Part shown: positions 1-5,848 of the stretch, piece after piece | Layout: each line of letters begins with the position of its first letter | How positions within the stretch are numbered: position 1 is the first letter of the stretch | DNA from: Candidatus Nitrosocosmicus sp. | GTDB lineage: Archaea; Thermoproteota; Nitrososphaeria; Nitrososphaerales; Nitrososphaeraceae | NCBI GenBank assembly: GCA_030452275.1 | Contig: JAKDMR010000132.1 | Span: forward strand, 1-6,388 | DNA: 6,388 nucleotides | Direction of reading: 5' to 3' | The notes under the pieces: model-generated | Seen by the model: the letters and a program-made list of their open reading frames with translations, nothing else | What the model was told of the DNA's origin: nothing | The model's database searches: none | Position numbers and translations under genes: made by a program

Positions 1-245
1 CGAAGGTATCTTAGAAGAATAGGATATTGGCCTAAGATATGAGACTTAACTTATTGCATCTCATTTCTATGTTTGAAGTTCTAAATGTTTTATTAGGCAG
101 TAGCTAAATTTAGGTATAAGAGTATTAAAAATAAACCACTTTTTGGATCGTTACCAATAGATATGAATCTAATGCTTGAAAACTGCCACATAAGAGTTTG
201 GTCATGTACAACTCAAATATTTTATTTAACGAGAATAAATGATGG
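1..245. other. Left-edge stretch without a recognisable gene
   Basis: No convincing reading frame lies here. On the plus strand, frame 1 is open only to a TGA at 40-42 and frame 2 only to a TAG at 20-22, so at most a few residues of the end of an upstream gene could be present, and these are too short to identify. The stretch is AT-rich. Its visible structure is the inverted repeat at 7-39, a weaker one just after it (ATGAGA at 39-44 against TCTCAT at 59-64), and the hairpin with T-run that starts at 246. No tRNA-like T-arm was seen. Confidence 0.5.
7..39. repeat. 8 bp perfect inverted repeat, 17 nt spacer
   Basis: TATCTTAG at 7-14 is matched by its exact reverse complement CTAAGATA at 32-39. 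In RNA this could form a hairpin with a 17-nt loop. It is not followed directly by a T-run, so it is not a typical terminator. It may be the 3' region of an off-window gene or a protein-binding site, or chance in AT-rich DNA. Confidence 0.4.
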
Positions 246-271
246 GAACTAAAGTTCTTTTTTTATTTTTT
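246..271 (+). terminator. Putative plus-strand terminator (short hairpin plus T-run)
   Basis: GAAC (246-249) and GTTC (254-257) can pair around TAAA. Seven T (258-264), one A and six more T (266-271) follow. Archaeal termination depends mainly on T-rich non-template DNA, so this would end transcription coming from the left. It overlaps the stop codon of the minus-strand gene at 270-272, so it would separate convergent transcripts. No plus-strand gene is visible to its left in the window, so the transcript it would stop comes from outside or is non-coding. Confidence 0.45.
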
Positions 272-812
272 ATATCTTGTTACCATAAAGATATGTCTTT
301 ATGTAAGTTATTCCGCCAGATATAACTCCCACACTTAAGATTCCAATTGAAATTGCTATGGGCGTAATGAAAGAATTCATTATTTCGATATTCTGTTGGC
401 CGATATTTCCTTCTGTAAATACAGACAAGATTCCAGAACCAGCCAATCCAGCAAAAATCATAAGTATGGTTGCTAGAGGACCTCCGATATTCATTCCAAA
501 CAGATGGATCCAAGCTAAAATATTCACAATACCTGAGATCTTTTTTGTAAGATTAATCTCCAATTGAATATAAAACACCGCAGTAACTGCGATAGCTAAA
601 ATGAATATGAGATAAAATATAATACCAAGGAAGAACCATTTAGCAGGACCATCAAAAGACAACGATAGAAATTGGATCATGTCTATTTTATTAGAATAGA
701 TGAATTGAGATCCTACCATCAAAAGGGCTATTGAAGTAAGTAGACCGCCCTGAATGATAGCTGAGAGGATAAAACGATTGCCCCACTTTGCTCTGCTCAT
801 ATCATTAATCAT
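270..812 (-). CDS. Four-helix integral membrane protein, unknown function
   Basis: This complete 180-residue frame starts at ATG (812-810) and ends in TAA (272-270). Four hydrophobic segments are visible: about residues 14-38, 57-84, 94-131 and 148-172. The third is long and rich in Gly/Ala/Ile, around the stretch IGGPLATILMIFAGLAGSG, and could be a kinked or re-entrant helix. The N-terminus is polar with Arg7, Lys9 and Arg13 before helix 1. A short basic stretch (Lys90-Lys91) lies between helices 2 and 3, and the tail is short with two Lys. No signal peptide, metal-binding motif or catalytic motif stands out, and I do not recognise the family. The frame is likely real because hydrophobic and polar stretches alternate regularly. 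Met5 is an alternative start. The gene stands alone and is divergent from the GNAT frame. A role as a transporter subunit or other membrane factor cannot be decided from sequence. Confidence 0.8.
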   Translation of the reverse strand: MINDMSRAKWGNRFILSAIIQGGLLTSIALLMVGSQFIYSNKIDMIQFLSLSFDGPAKWFFLGIIFYLIFILAIAVTAVFYIQLEINLTKKISGIVNILAWIHLFGMNIGGPLATILMIFAGLAGSGILSVFTEGNIGQQNIEIMNSFITPIAISIGILSVGVISGGITYIKTYLYGNKI

Positions 813-832
813 ATTGCATTAGAACATTTCCA

Positions 833-841
833 CTTAATATG
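833..841 (-). promoter_or_regulatory. Candidate TATA box for the minus-strand membrane protein
   Basis: Read on the minus strand, this segment is CATATTAAG, centred about 25 bp before the ATG at 812. No ribosome-binding site is evident between it and the start, so a leaderless or very short-leader mRNA is suggested. The AT-rich background makes chance matches common. Confidence 0.3.
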
Positions 842-1180
842 GGTTGATTAGAAATTTCAATGACAAAGTAGGTTAAAGGCAATATGAACTAAGCAAAAAC
901 ATGACTACAGCTTAAAGTAAGGTTCATCAATTTCTACCAAAAAAGAAGTAACATAACTAGATAAAAATAGCAGATTTCATGATCAATTATTGCAAAAAAA
1001 TAGATTGTCTGATAACATTCAGACTAAGTAGGATTATTAGGAGCGCTAACTTGGTGTTATTTTATAATAATAAAGTATAAAGATAGTGGATCATCGACCA
1101 ACTTACCCATTCCCTAAATTCATTGTAAAATAAAATATTGTAATCAATTCCCAAGTAAGTTTCTAGCAATGAAATAATGC

Positions 1181-1194
1181 TAATAATATAAGTA
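1181..1194 (+). promoter_or_regulatory. Candidate TATA box for the GNAT frame
   Basis: An AT-only run containing AATATAAG (1185-1192) is centred about 29 bp before the ATG at 1217. This is the spacing expected for an archaeal TATA box with a start site at or within a few bases of the start codon. No Shine-Dalgarno-like sequence is present before 1217. Confidence 0.35.
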
Positions 1195-1216
1195 CTATTG
1201 TATTAGAGATTATTTT

Positions 1217-1573
1217 ATGCATGTCAATGTGAGGAATTTGAGAGAAGATGACCTTGAAGAAGCAGACGCCATACTCAGACTCTCATTTAGTACCTTTACT
1301 GGTCTTGACGATCCCATGTCCTTTTTAGGCGACGCAGATTATATTAGATCCAGATATGCTGCAGACTTGAACTCCGCATTTGCAATAGAAGTTGACGGAA
1401 ACCTAGCCGGTTCAAATTTTGTTACTAACTGGGGTAGTGCATGGTTCCTTGGTCCAATATCAATTCATCCAAACTATTGGAACAAAGGGATATCTAAACA
1501 TTTAATTATCCCGGTATTAGAACGTTTATCAAAATTAGAAATCCAGTACGCTGGATTGGTTACATTTGCTTAG
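1217..1573 (+). CDS. N-terminal fragment of the GNAT acetyltransferase (118 aa)
   Basis: This is what conventional translation would make from ATG 1217 to the TAG at 1571. It contains the N-terminal strands and helices and the acetyl-CoA-binding motif A (around Trp88 to Lys94, with Gly91 in the pyrophosphate loop). It ends at GLVTFA and so lacks the last helix and strand of the fold. Such a fragment would probably not fold or bind acetyl-CoA well alone. An in-frame TAA at 1181-1183, with no ATG, GTG or TTG codon between it and 1217, supports this start. Confidence 0.6.
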   Translation: MHVNVRNLREDDLEEADAILRLSFSTFTGLDDPMSFLGDADYIRSRYAADLNSAFAIEVDGNLAGSNFVTNWGSAWFLGPISIHPNYWNKGISKHLIIPVLERLSKLEIQYAGLVTFA

Positions 1574-1591
1574 AACCCAAAACATATCTAT

Positions 1592-2197
1592 TTGTATCAA
1601 AAATATGATTTTCGACCAAGGTTCCTCACATCTATAATGACTAAAATAATTACTAATGAAAACAACGAGAAAAGATTGGAATTGTCTCAGAAACATGAAT
1701 CGCAGCATGAAGTCAGATTTTCTGAAATACAAGATGATGTGAAATCATTAATTTTAGATGACTGCGAATATCTTACTAACGGTATTTTTCCAAGACTAGA
1801 TTTGCAAAAGGAAATATTTGCTGTAGACAGTCAAAGGTTAGGTGACACAATATTGCTTTATGATCCTTCTGGGAGCAAGCTAGTTGAACTTGCGATATGT
1901 CATTACGGCAAGGGGACGGAGGCAGGCAGCAATGCCTGTTATATTAAGTTTGCAGATACATCAACAAATAATAATTCTCATTCAAATTTTATTCGAATGT
2001 TGAACTCTGCTGAATTAACGGCCTTAAAAAAAGGCATATTCAAAATTACTGCCGGTAGTAACATGGAACGACACCGGGCCTACAAAGCAATGATCAACTA
2101 TGGTTTCAAATCCGAGTTCCAAGGAGTATCAATGCACAAAGGAAACAAACAAGGATACAACATTCCTTCCGCTTACATAATTGATGATTTGCGTTGA
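1592..2197 (+). CDS. C-terminal fragment of the GNAT acetyltransferase (up to 201 aa)
   Basis: This has the same frame as the N-terminal fragment. The first possible restart after the TAG is TTG at 1592, 18 nt beyond the stop; the first ATG is at 1637 (fragment residue 16). No purine-rich ribosome-binding site precedes the TTG. The fragment holds the end of the first GNAT domain and a complete second GNAT-like domain (about residues 75-201). It includes an acidic and polar linker (about 22-50) and the conserved-looking run RAYKAMINYGFKSEFQGVSMH. It could be a separate product only by translational coupling or an internal start; otherwise it is the untranslated remainder of the broken gene. 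Confidence 0.5.
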   Translation: MYQKYDFRPRFLTSIMTKIITNENNEKRLELSQKHESQHEVRFSEIQDDVKSLILDDCEYLTNGIFPRLDLQKEIFAVDSQRLGDTILLYDPSGSKLVELAICHYGKGTEAGSNACYIKFADTSTNNNSHSNFIRMLNSAELTALKKGIFKITAGSNMERHRAYKAMINYGFKSEFQGVSMHKGNKQGYNIPSAYIIDDLR

Positions 2198-2598
2198 CTG
2201 GTCAATACCAATCCTAGAATGTGAATCGATATATGACCATTTAGATTTCAGTACAGTATTTAGTTACTAATATATACATCTCATCATTCGCTCCATTTGA
2301 GCCAAATATTTTTTTAGATTCATGAGGGGGATAGAGATTTGGACTCAATCCTCTCTCTTGAGGTAATTGTCTCAAACCTCGCGGGATTATGGCAGATAAA
2401 TAATTTGACCTTGAATATTCCTCCAATTAATCATGACCATCGGGGTTGGATCACAAGGTTCTATTGATCATGAAAATCAACACTGTTTATTGTAAATCTT
2501 TGCTCATATGAAAGACGATATATGCATAGTGCCATTAAATTGTGGAAAAAAGGACCAAAAGTAAATAAATAAATTATTGAATTTTTTTCGTAATTTAT

Positions 2599-2716
2599 AT
2601 GAATTCTATTCATCATGTATTTTTTAGCATATATCCGATCTTTCATTCAAAAGAGTACATAATTTGTATTGAGGTCCTCTTCATATCACACAATCTTCTA
2701 TTTCAATAGAATTCAT
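2599..2716. repeat. 12 bp perfect inverted repeat, 94 nt apart, upstream of the mannosidase
   Basis: ATGAATTCTATT at 2599-2610 and its exact reverse complement AATAGAATTCAT at 2705-2716 flank 94 bp. The right arm ends 17 bp before the candidate TATA box of the mannosidase gene. The arms could be paired operator sites for a looping regulator, or ends of a small remnant element. No flanking target duplication was noticed. Chance is possible in AT-rich DNA, but a 12 bp match at this distance is longer than expected. Confidence 0.4.
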
Positions 2717-2723
2717 CAATGGT

Positions 2724-2740
2724 AGGTAAAACTTACATAT
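2724..2740 (+). promoter_or_regulatory. Candidate BRE/TATA promoter of the mannosidase gene
   Basis: The segment reads as a purine/A-rich BRE-like stretch (GGTAAAA) followed by a TATA-like box (CTTACATAT). The box is centred about 27 bp before the TTG at 2763, exactly where an archaeal TATA box would sit for a leaderless transcript beginning at the start codon. The absence of a ribosome-binding site before 2763 agrees with this. Confidence 0.45.
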
Positions 2741-2762
2741 CTCCAAGTAACACATCATAGAA

Positions 2763-5498
2763 TTGAATAAATCTATTGTACATGTCGTTCCTCACAGTCA
2801 TTATGATGCTATTTGGATTTTCAGTAAGGAAGAAAATTTTGATATTAATTGTAACTTTATTATAAAAAAAGCTATTGAAATTTTAAAAAATGAAAAAGAT
2901 TTTAAATTTATTATTGAACAGACTTACCTCTTAGAAAATATTGAGACAAGTTATCCAGAATTATTTTCAGAAATTAAACAATTCATCAAAGAAGGGCGAA
3001 TAGAAATTGCAGGAGGAGAATATCTCATGTCAGATGTAATGCTACCTTCAGGGGAGGTACTGATCAGAGAAATTCTAGAAGGCAAAAATTATGTAAAGGA
3101 GAAATTTGGAAAAAACATTATAGTTGCCTGGGGGGCAGATGAATTTGGTTACAATGCACAATGGCCACAAATTCTAAAAGAAAGTGGTTATAAATACTTC
3201 GCATTTAGGAGGGGCGTAACAGAGCCATTGGTATCTGAATTCTATTGGAAAGGCATAGACGGTACGTCCATACTATCTCACTGGATGCCCCTAGGTTATC
3301 GAGCAGGATTAGATCTGTCACTTTTACATGAAACTTTTGAACAACTTAGAAGACAATCATCTACAAGGCATGTTCTAATGCCTTCGGGCAGTGGTTCTAC
3401 ACCTCCGCAACCAGAGTTATGCGACACTATCGACAAGTATAATGAATCTGCCAAAAGTATCATCGAAAATCCATTAATGAAGGTTTCGACCCCTTCAGAA
3501 TTTTTTGAAGCGTTGGAACAAGAAATTAATGAGAAAAACATTCACCTGTCTATCAAAAAAGGGGAGATGTATTCGGGAAAAGCATCATTTGTATTCCCAG
3601 ATAGTACTTCGACAAGGTCATGGATCAAACAGGGATTTAAAGAATTTGAAACTTACTTACTCATGCTTGAAAGATGGAATACCATACTCCATTTGATATC
3701 AAAAGAAAATGATCATACAGATGACCTTAAAAAGTACTGGAAGCAAGCACTATTTTTTGCCATGCATGACTCTTTACCAGGTACTGGTATTGATGCAGTA
3801 TATGATGAGATGAGATCGGTATTTGATAAATTAGAGAATACATTAAAAAAATCACACTTTGAATGTATTAATAAAATATCTAAGATACTATTTATACAGG
3901 ACAATAAAGCACATCACATTTTAGTGTTCAATTCTGTGTCATGGGACACAAAGGAATGGGTAGAAGCAAAAATCAACTATGACATTGACGAGGCAATCGA
4001 AATAATGGAACTTAGAACCGTAAATAGTAACGAAATAGTGGATGTAGAAATATTAGATCTAGAATTACATGAAAAAGATCGAGGAATAAAAAGTGTCCAA
4101 TTAGGGTTCATAGCAAGAATTCCATCTCTTGGTTTTTCTGCATATGAAATAATATTCAGGAAGAAAGAAAAAGGTAAGAATAACAACATGGATCAATCAC
4201 CTCTACTCGCATACCCAAGATCCTACGAGACAAAATTCACGTTTGACGATTTCACATTAGAAATTGATGCTGAAACGGGCATATTTACACTAATGAAGGC
4301 CGATCGCCTATATTTCATTGGCAATGAAGTTCGTATAGAAGAAGAACTAGGGGACTTGTACTATCATAAAGATGTAACTGGGATAATAAAATCAGAAAGT
4401 GGTGAAGGGATACCATTTGGGGTATTCAAAAAAGAAAAATACAGCGTTTTGAATGGGAAGATCCGAACTAAAATAGTATTTCACAATAAATACTACGCTA
4501 TTCGTTGGCCATATCGACTTAATGAAAAATTACCGACTATCATTTACCAGCATAGTTTCTTGACAGTGAGGAAAGAGATATCTATCTACAAGGGGCTGTC
4601 TAGAATAGATTGCACGACTTATATAGAAAATAAGCATCCTCATGTGCGAATTAGAGTTAAGTTTGATGTACCATTTAAAGGATACACTTATTGGACCGGT
4701 ACCCAGTTTGGCGCTATCCAAAGACCAACTAACCTATTTTACTTAAACAAAGATCCCGATGTACTTAAGAAATGGAAAGAAATACCCAGTGGTATATTTC
4801 CGTCAGTAGAGTGGATAGACTTTTCCAACAAAGAACAAGATATGGGCGTTACACTAGCTCATTTTGGAATACCTTCTCATGAAATTAGAGACAATAGCAT
4901 ATACCTCACATTGTTAAGAGGAGTGGAAACACTCTCTGGAGATGGGACCAAGGGTCCATGTATCGCCACCCCTGACGCAGCAGAAAAGAGACCATACACC
5001 TTCAAATATTCACTACTCCCGCACAACGGAGATTGGCGCGATGCATCTAGCTATAAAGAAGGGATAGCTTTTAACATGAAACCAATAGCAATTCATATTT
5101 CAAACAAAGAACAAGATAAATGGAAGGACAATGCAAGCGAGCCTGGTCCTGCAGGCGCGCTGGTTGATCCAATCATATCTAATGGATTCTCATTTTTAAC
5201 TATATCACCAAAGAATGTAATCTTAAGTACGCTCAAACTCCCACAAGATTCTAGTCCTAATAGCGACTCTAAAGTAGTAATATTACGATTATATGAAACT
5301 GAAGGCAAAACAATCACGTCAGACATAAAATTCCATTATCCCATAAAGTCTGCAGTATATGTGGATCTGATTGAGAATAATAAGGATAAGACAAATGATG
5401 ATGATGCGATTACGATTTCTGGTCCAAGCAAAAACATTCTTAGCTTTCCTATCCAAGGTTTTAAAATAATCACTTTAAGAATAGAATTCGATTTTTAA
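2763..5498 (+). CDS. Glycoside hydrolase family 38 alpha-mannosidase
   Basis: This complete 911-residue protein ends in TAA. It is predicted to hydrolyse terminal alpha-linked mannose with retention, using a zinc-bound active site. The N-terminal catalytic domain (about 4-265) opens with VVPHSHYDAIW, which supplies His13 and Asp15 as zinc ligands and the conserved Trp18. The catalytic nucleophile is Asp126 in WGADEFGYNAQWPQIL. Other family marks are GRIEIAGGEYLMSD (79-91), HWMPLGYRAGLDL (173-185) and MPSGSGSTPPQPE (206-218). The helical middle domain (about 265-375) carries GEMYSGKASF and MHDSLPGTG, where His335 is the remaining zinc ligand. The C-terminal beta-rich region (about 385-910) includes LPHNGDWRDASSY. 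Length is typical of bacterial and archaeal members. The TTG start is chosen because an in-frame TAA lies at 2748-2750, no other start fits, and the zinc motif begins at residue 11. No signal peptide is present, so it is probably cytoplasmic, perhaps recycling N-glycans or degrading imported mannosides. The exact linkage cannot be read from sequence. Confidence 0.95.
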   Translation: MNKSIVHVVPHSHYDAIWIFSKEENFDINCNFIIKKAIEILKNEKDFKFIIEQTYLLENIETSYPELFSEIKQFIKEGRIEIAGGEYLMSDVMLPSGEVLIREILEGKNYVKEKFGKNIIVAWGADEFGYNAQWPQILKESGYKYFAFRRGVTEPLVSEFYWKGIDGTSILSHWMPLGYRAGLDLSLLHETFEQLRRQSSTRHVLMPSGSGSTPPQPELCDTIDKYNESAKSIIENPLMKVSTPSEFFEALEQEINEKNIHLSIKKGEMYSGKASFVFPDSTSTRSWIKQGFKEFETYLLMLERWNTILHLISKENDHTDDLKKYWKQALFFAMHDSLPGTGIDAVYDEMRSVFDKLENTLKKSHFECINKISKILFIQDNKAHHILVFNSVSWDTKEWVEAKINYDIDEAIEIMELRTVNSNEIVDVEILDLELHEKDRGIKSVQLGFIARIPSLGFSAYEIIFRKKEKGKNNNMDQSPLLAYPRSYETKFTFDDFTLEIDAETGIFTLMKADRLYFIGNEVRIEEELGDLYYHKDVTGIIKSESGEGIPFGVFKKEKYSVLNGKIRTKIVFHNKYYAIRWPYRLNEKLPTIIYQHSFLTVRKEISIYKGLSRIDCTTYIENKHPHVRIRVKFDVPFKGYTYWTGTQFGAIQRPTNLFYLNKDPDVLKKWKEIPSGIFPSVEWIDFSNKEQDMGVTLAHFGIPSHEIRDNSIYLTLLRGVETLSGDGTKGPCIATPDAAEKRPYTFKYSLLPHNGDWRDASSYKEGIAFNMKPIAIHISNKEQDKWKDNASEPGPAGALVDPIISNGFSFLTISPKNVILSTLKLPQDSSPNSDSKVVILRLYETEGKTITSDIKFHYPIKSAVYVDLIENNKDKTNDDDAITISGPSKNILSFPIQGFKIITLRIEFDF

Positions 5499-5679
5499 AA
5501 CCAAATACAAACAAACGATGCATCCAATGTTTCAAATTTTAACATAGTATGTGCAACTTTGTAATAAGCACTAAAACATAGAAACGAGTAACAAATAATC
5601 TCTATTATTTGGTGAGCGATCTTGTCAATAACATCATATTGTAAATAGAAATCAACTTAAAGGCTGGGATTTTGTAGTT

Positions 5680-5704
5680 GTCCTTAAGTTAAAGGACTTT
5701 ATTT
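5680..5704 (+). terminator. Hairpin with T-rich tail after the mannosidase
   Basis: GTCCTT (5680-5685) and AAGGAC (5692-5697) form a perfect 6 bp stem with a 6-nt loop. It is followed by TTTATTT. It lies about 180 nt after the mannosidase stop, so it would give a long 3' UTR. It could equally insulate the next gene. The T-run is interrupted, so strength is uncertain. Confidence 0.35.
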
Positions 5705-5787
5705 GTAAAAAAAATGAAGCCCACCCTAAACGCGCCAGGTTGAAATTCACGTTGGAACTATTTTAGAAATCGACGTCATCTGTTTAT

Positions 5788-5814
5788 TATCTATGGCAAT
5801 TAGGATCATAGATA
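5788..5814. promoter_or_regulatory. Operator-like palindrome at the cupredoxin promoter
   Basis: TATCTATG (5788-5795) and its exact reverse complement CATAGATA (5807-5814) are separated by 11 bp. The right arm runs into the candidate TATA box at 5811-5820, so a dimeric regulator bound here would overlap the BRE/TATA region and compete with the transcription factors TBP and TFB. That points to repression, or to activation if binding sits just upstream. Confidence 0.4.
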
Positions 5815-5820
5815 TATATC
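5811..5820 (+). promoter_or_regulatory. Candidate TATA box of the cupredoxin-like gene
   Basis: GATATATATC is centred about 33 bp before the ATG at 5849. Transcription would then start roughly 26 bp downstream, leaving a leader of only a few nucleotides. No Shine-Dalgarno sequence precedes the ATG. Confidence 0.45.
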
Positions 5821-5848
5821 TGTCCTTTTATCTAGAAAATGAACATAT

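Larger units (their letters stand above)
813..1216. other. Divergent intergenic region without a gene
   Basis: These 404 bp lie between the starts of two divergent genes. I see no frame with protein-like composition, no tRNA signature and no long repeat. The region holds TATA-like candidates at both ends (833-841 on minus, 1181-1194 on plus). It is long for a simple bidirectional promoter, so a small RNA or lost gene in the middle cannot be excluded, but nothing in the sequence supports either. Confidence 0.5.
1217..2197 (+). pseudogene. Tandem-GNAT N-acetyltransferase interrupted by one in-frame TAG
   Basis: One frame runs from ATG 1217 to TGA 2195-2197 (326 codons before the stop), broken only by TAG at 1571-1573 (codon 119). 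The first half has GNAT acetyl-CoA-fold features: a strand with Gly65-Ser66, then the motif A region SIHPNYWNKGISKHL near residues 82-96. The sequence after the TAG (NPKHIYLYQKYDFRPRFLT) is the usual end of a GNAT domain, where Tyr and Phe lie in the last helix and strand. The C-terminal half looks like a second, degenerate GNAT domain (LVELAICHYGKGTEAG, then GSNMERHRAYKAMINYGFK, ending YIIDDLR). From memory, full-length relatives with this tandem layout have a Gln or His where the TAG sits, so a CAG-to-TAG change would explain it. The 207 codons after the TAG stay open and protein-like, so any inactivation is recent. Substrate unknown. Alternatives are sequencing error, readthrough, reinitiation or recoding. 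Confidence 0.75.
2198..2762. other. 565 bp intergenic region before the mannosidase
   Basis: No gene is supported here. Short minus-strand frames (2241-2426 and 2461-2646) lack recognisable motifs or convincing starts. Visible structures are TGGTCA/TGACCA arms (2199-2204 and 2234-2239) just after the GNAT stop, a small hairpin TTGAG/CTCAA (2358-2362 and 2371-2375) in a locally GC-richer patch, an 8 bp AT-only hairpin (2569-2576 with 2591-2598), and a 12 bp inverted repeat (2599-2716). The mannosidase promoter lies at the right end. Confidence 0.5.
5499..5848. other. 350 bp intergenic region with terminator-like and promoter elements
   Basis: No gene is seen between the mannosidase stop and the cupredoxin start. 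It holds an 8 bp palindrome GATGCATC shortly after the stop (5517-5524), a hairpin with a T-rich tail at 5680-5704, an A8 run near 5708-5715, a patch of higher GC (about 5717-5745) without tRNA features, and the palindrome and TATA box before 5849. Confidence 0.55.

Noticed and set aside
280..513. Minus-strand frame overlapping the membrane protein, and a plus-strand frame at 358-567
   Set aside because: Both are alternative-frame readings of the membrane protein gene; their composition is not protein-like, while the 180-residue frame shows clear transmembrane periodicity.
1217..2197. Selenocysteine-type recoding of the acetyltransferase
   Set aside because: The internal stop is TAG rather than TGA, and no SECIS-like structure was noticed.
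2241..2426. 61-residue minus-strand frame in the intergenic region
   Set aside because: It needs a TTG start directly after a stop, has no ribosome-binding site or recognised motif, and is short enough to arise by chance.
2440..2475. GGTTGGATC and GGTTCTATTGATC considered as parts of a tRNA
   Set aside because: No matching T-stem, anticodon stem or acceptor stem could be built around them, and the TTCRANNY pattern is not met.
2461..2646. 61-residue minus-strand frame in the intergenic region
   Set aside because: Its Ile/Tyr/Phe/Asn/Lys-rich composition is what AT-rich non-coding DNA gives, and no motif is visible.
3296..5326. Several short minus-strand frames, and one plus-strand frame, inside the mannosidase
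   Set aside because: All lie within a gene with an unmistakable family assignment and have no motifs of their own.
5700..5745. GC-richer patch considered as a structured RNA
   Set aside because: No consistent stem set was found, and the patch is short.
5839..5848. Upstream ATG at 5839 as the start of the cupredoxin-like protein
   Set aside because: It is in a different frame and gives no signal peptide, whereas ATG 5849 begins a classic Lys plus hydrophobic signal sequence.
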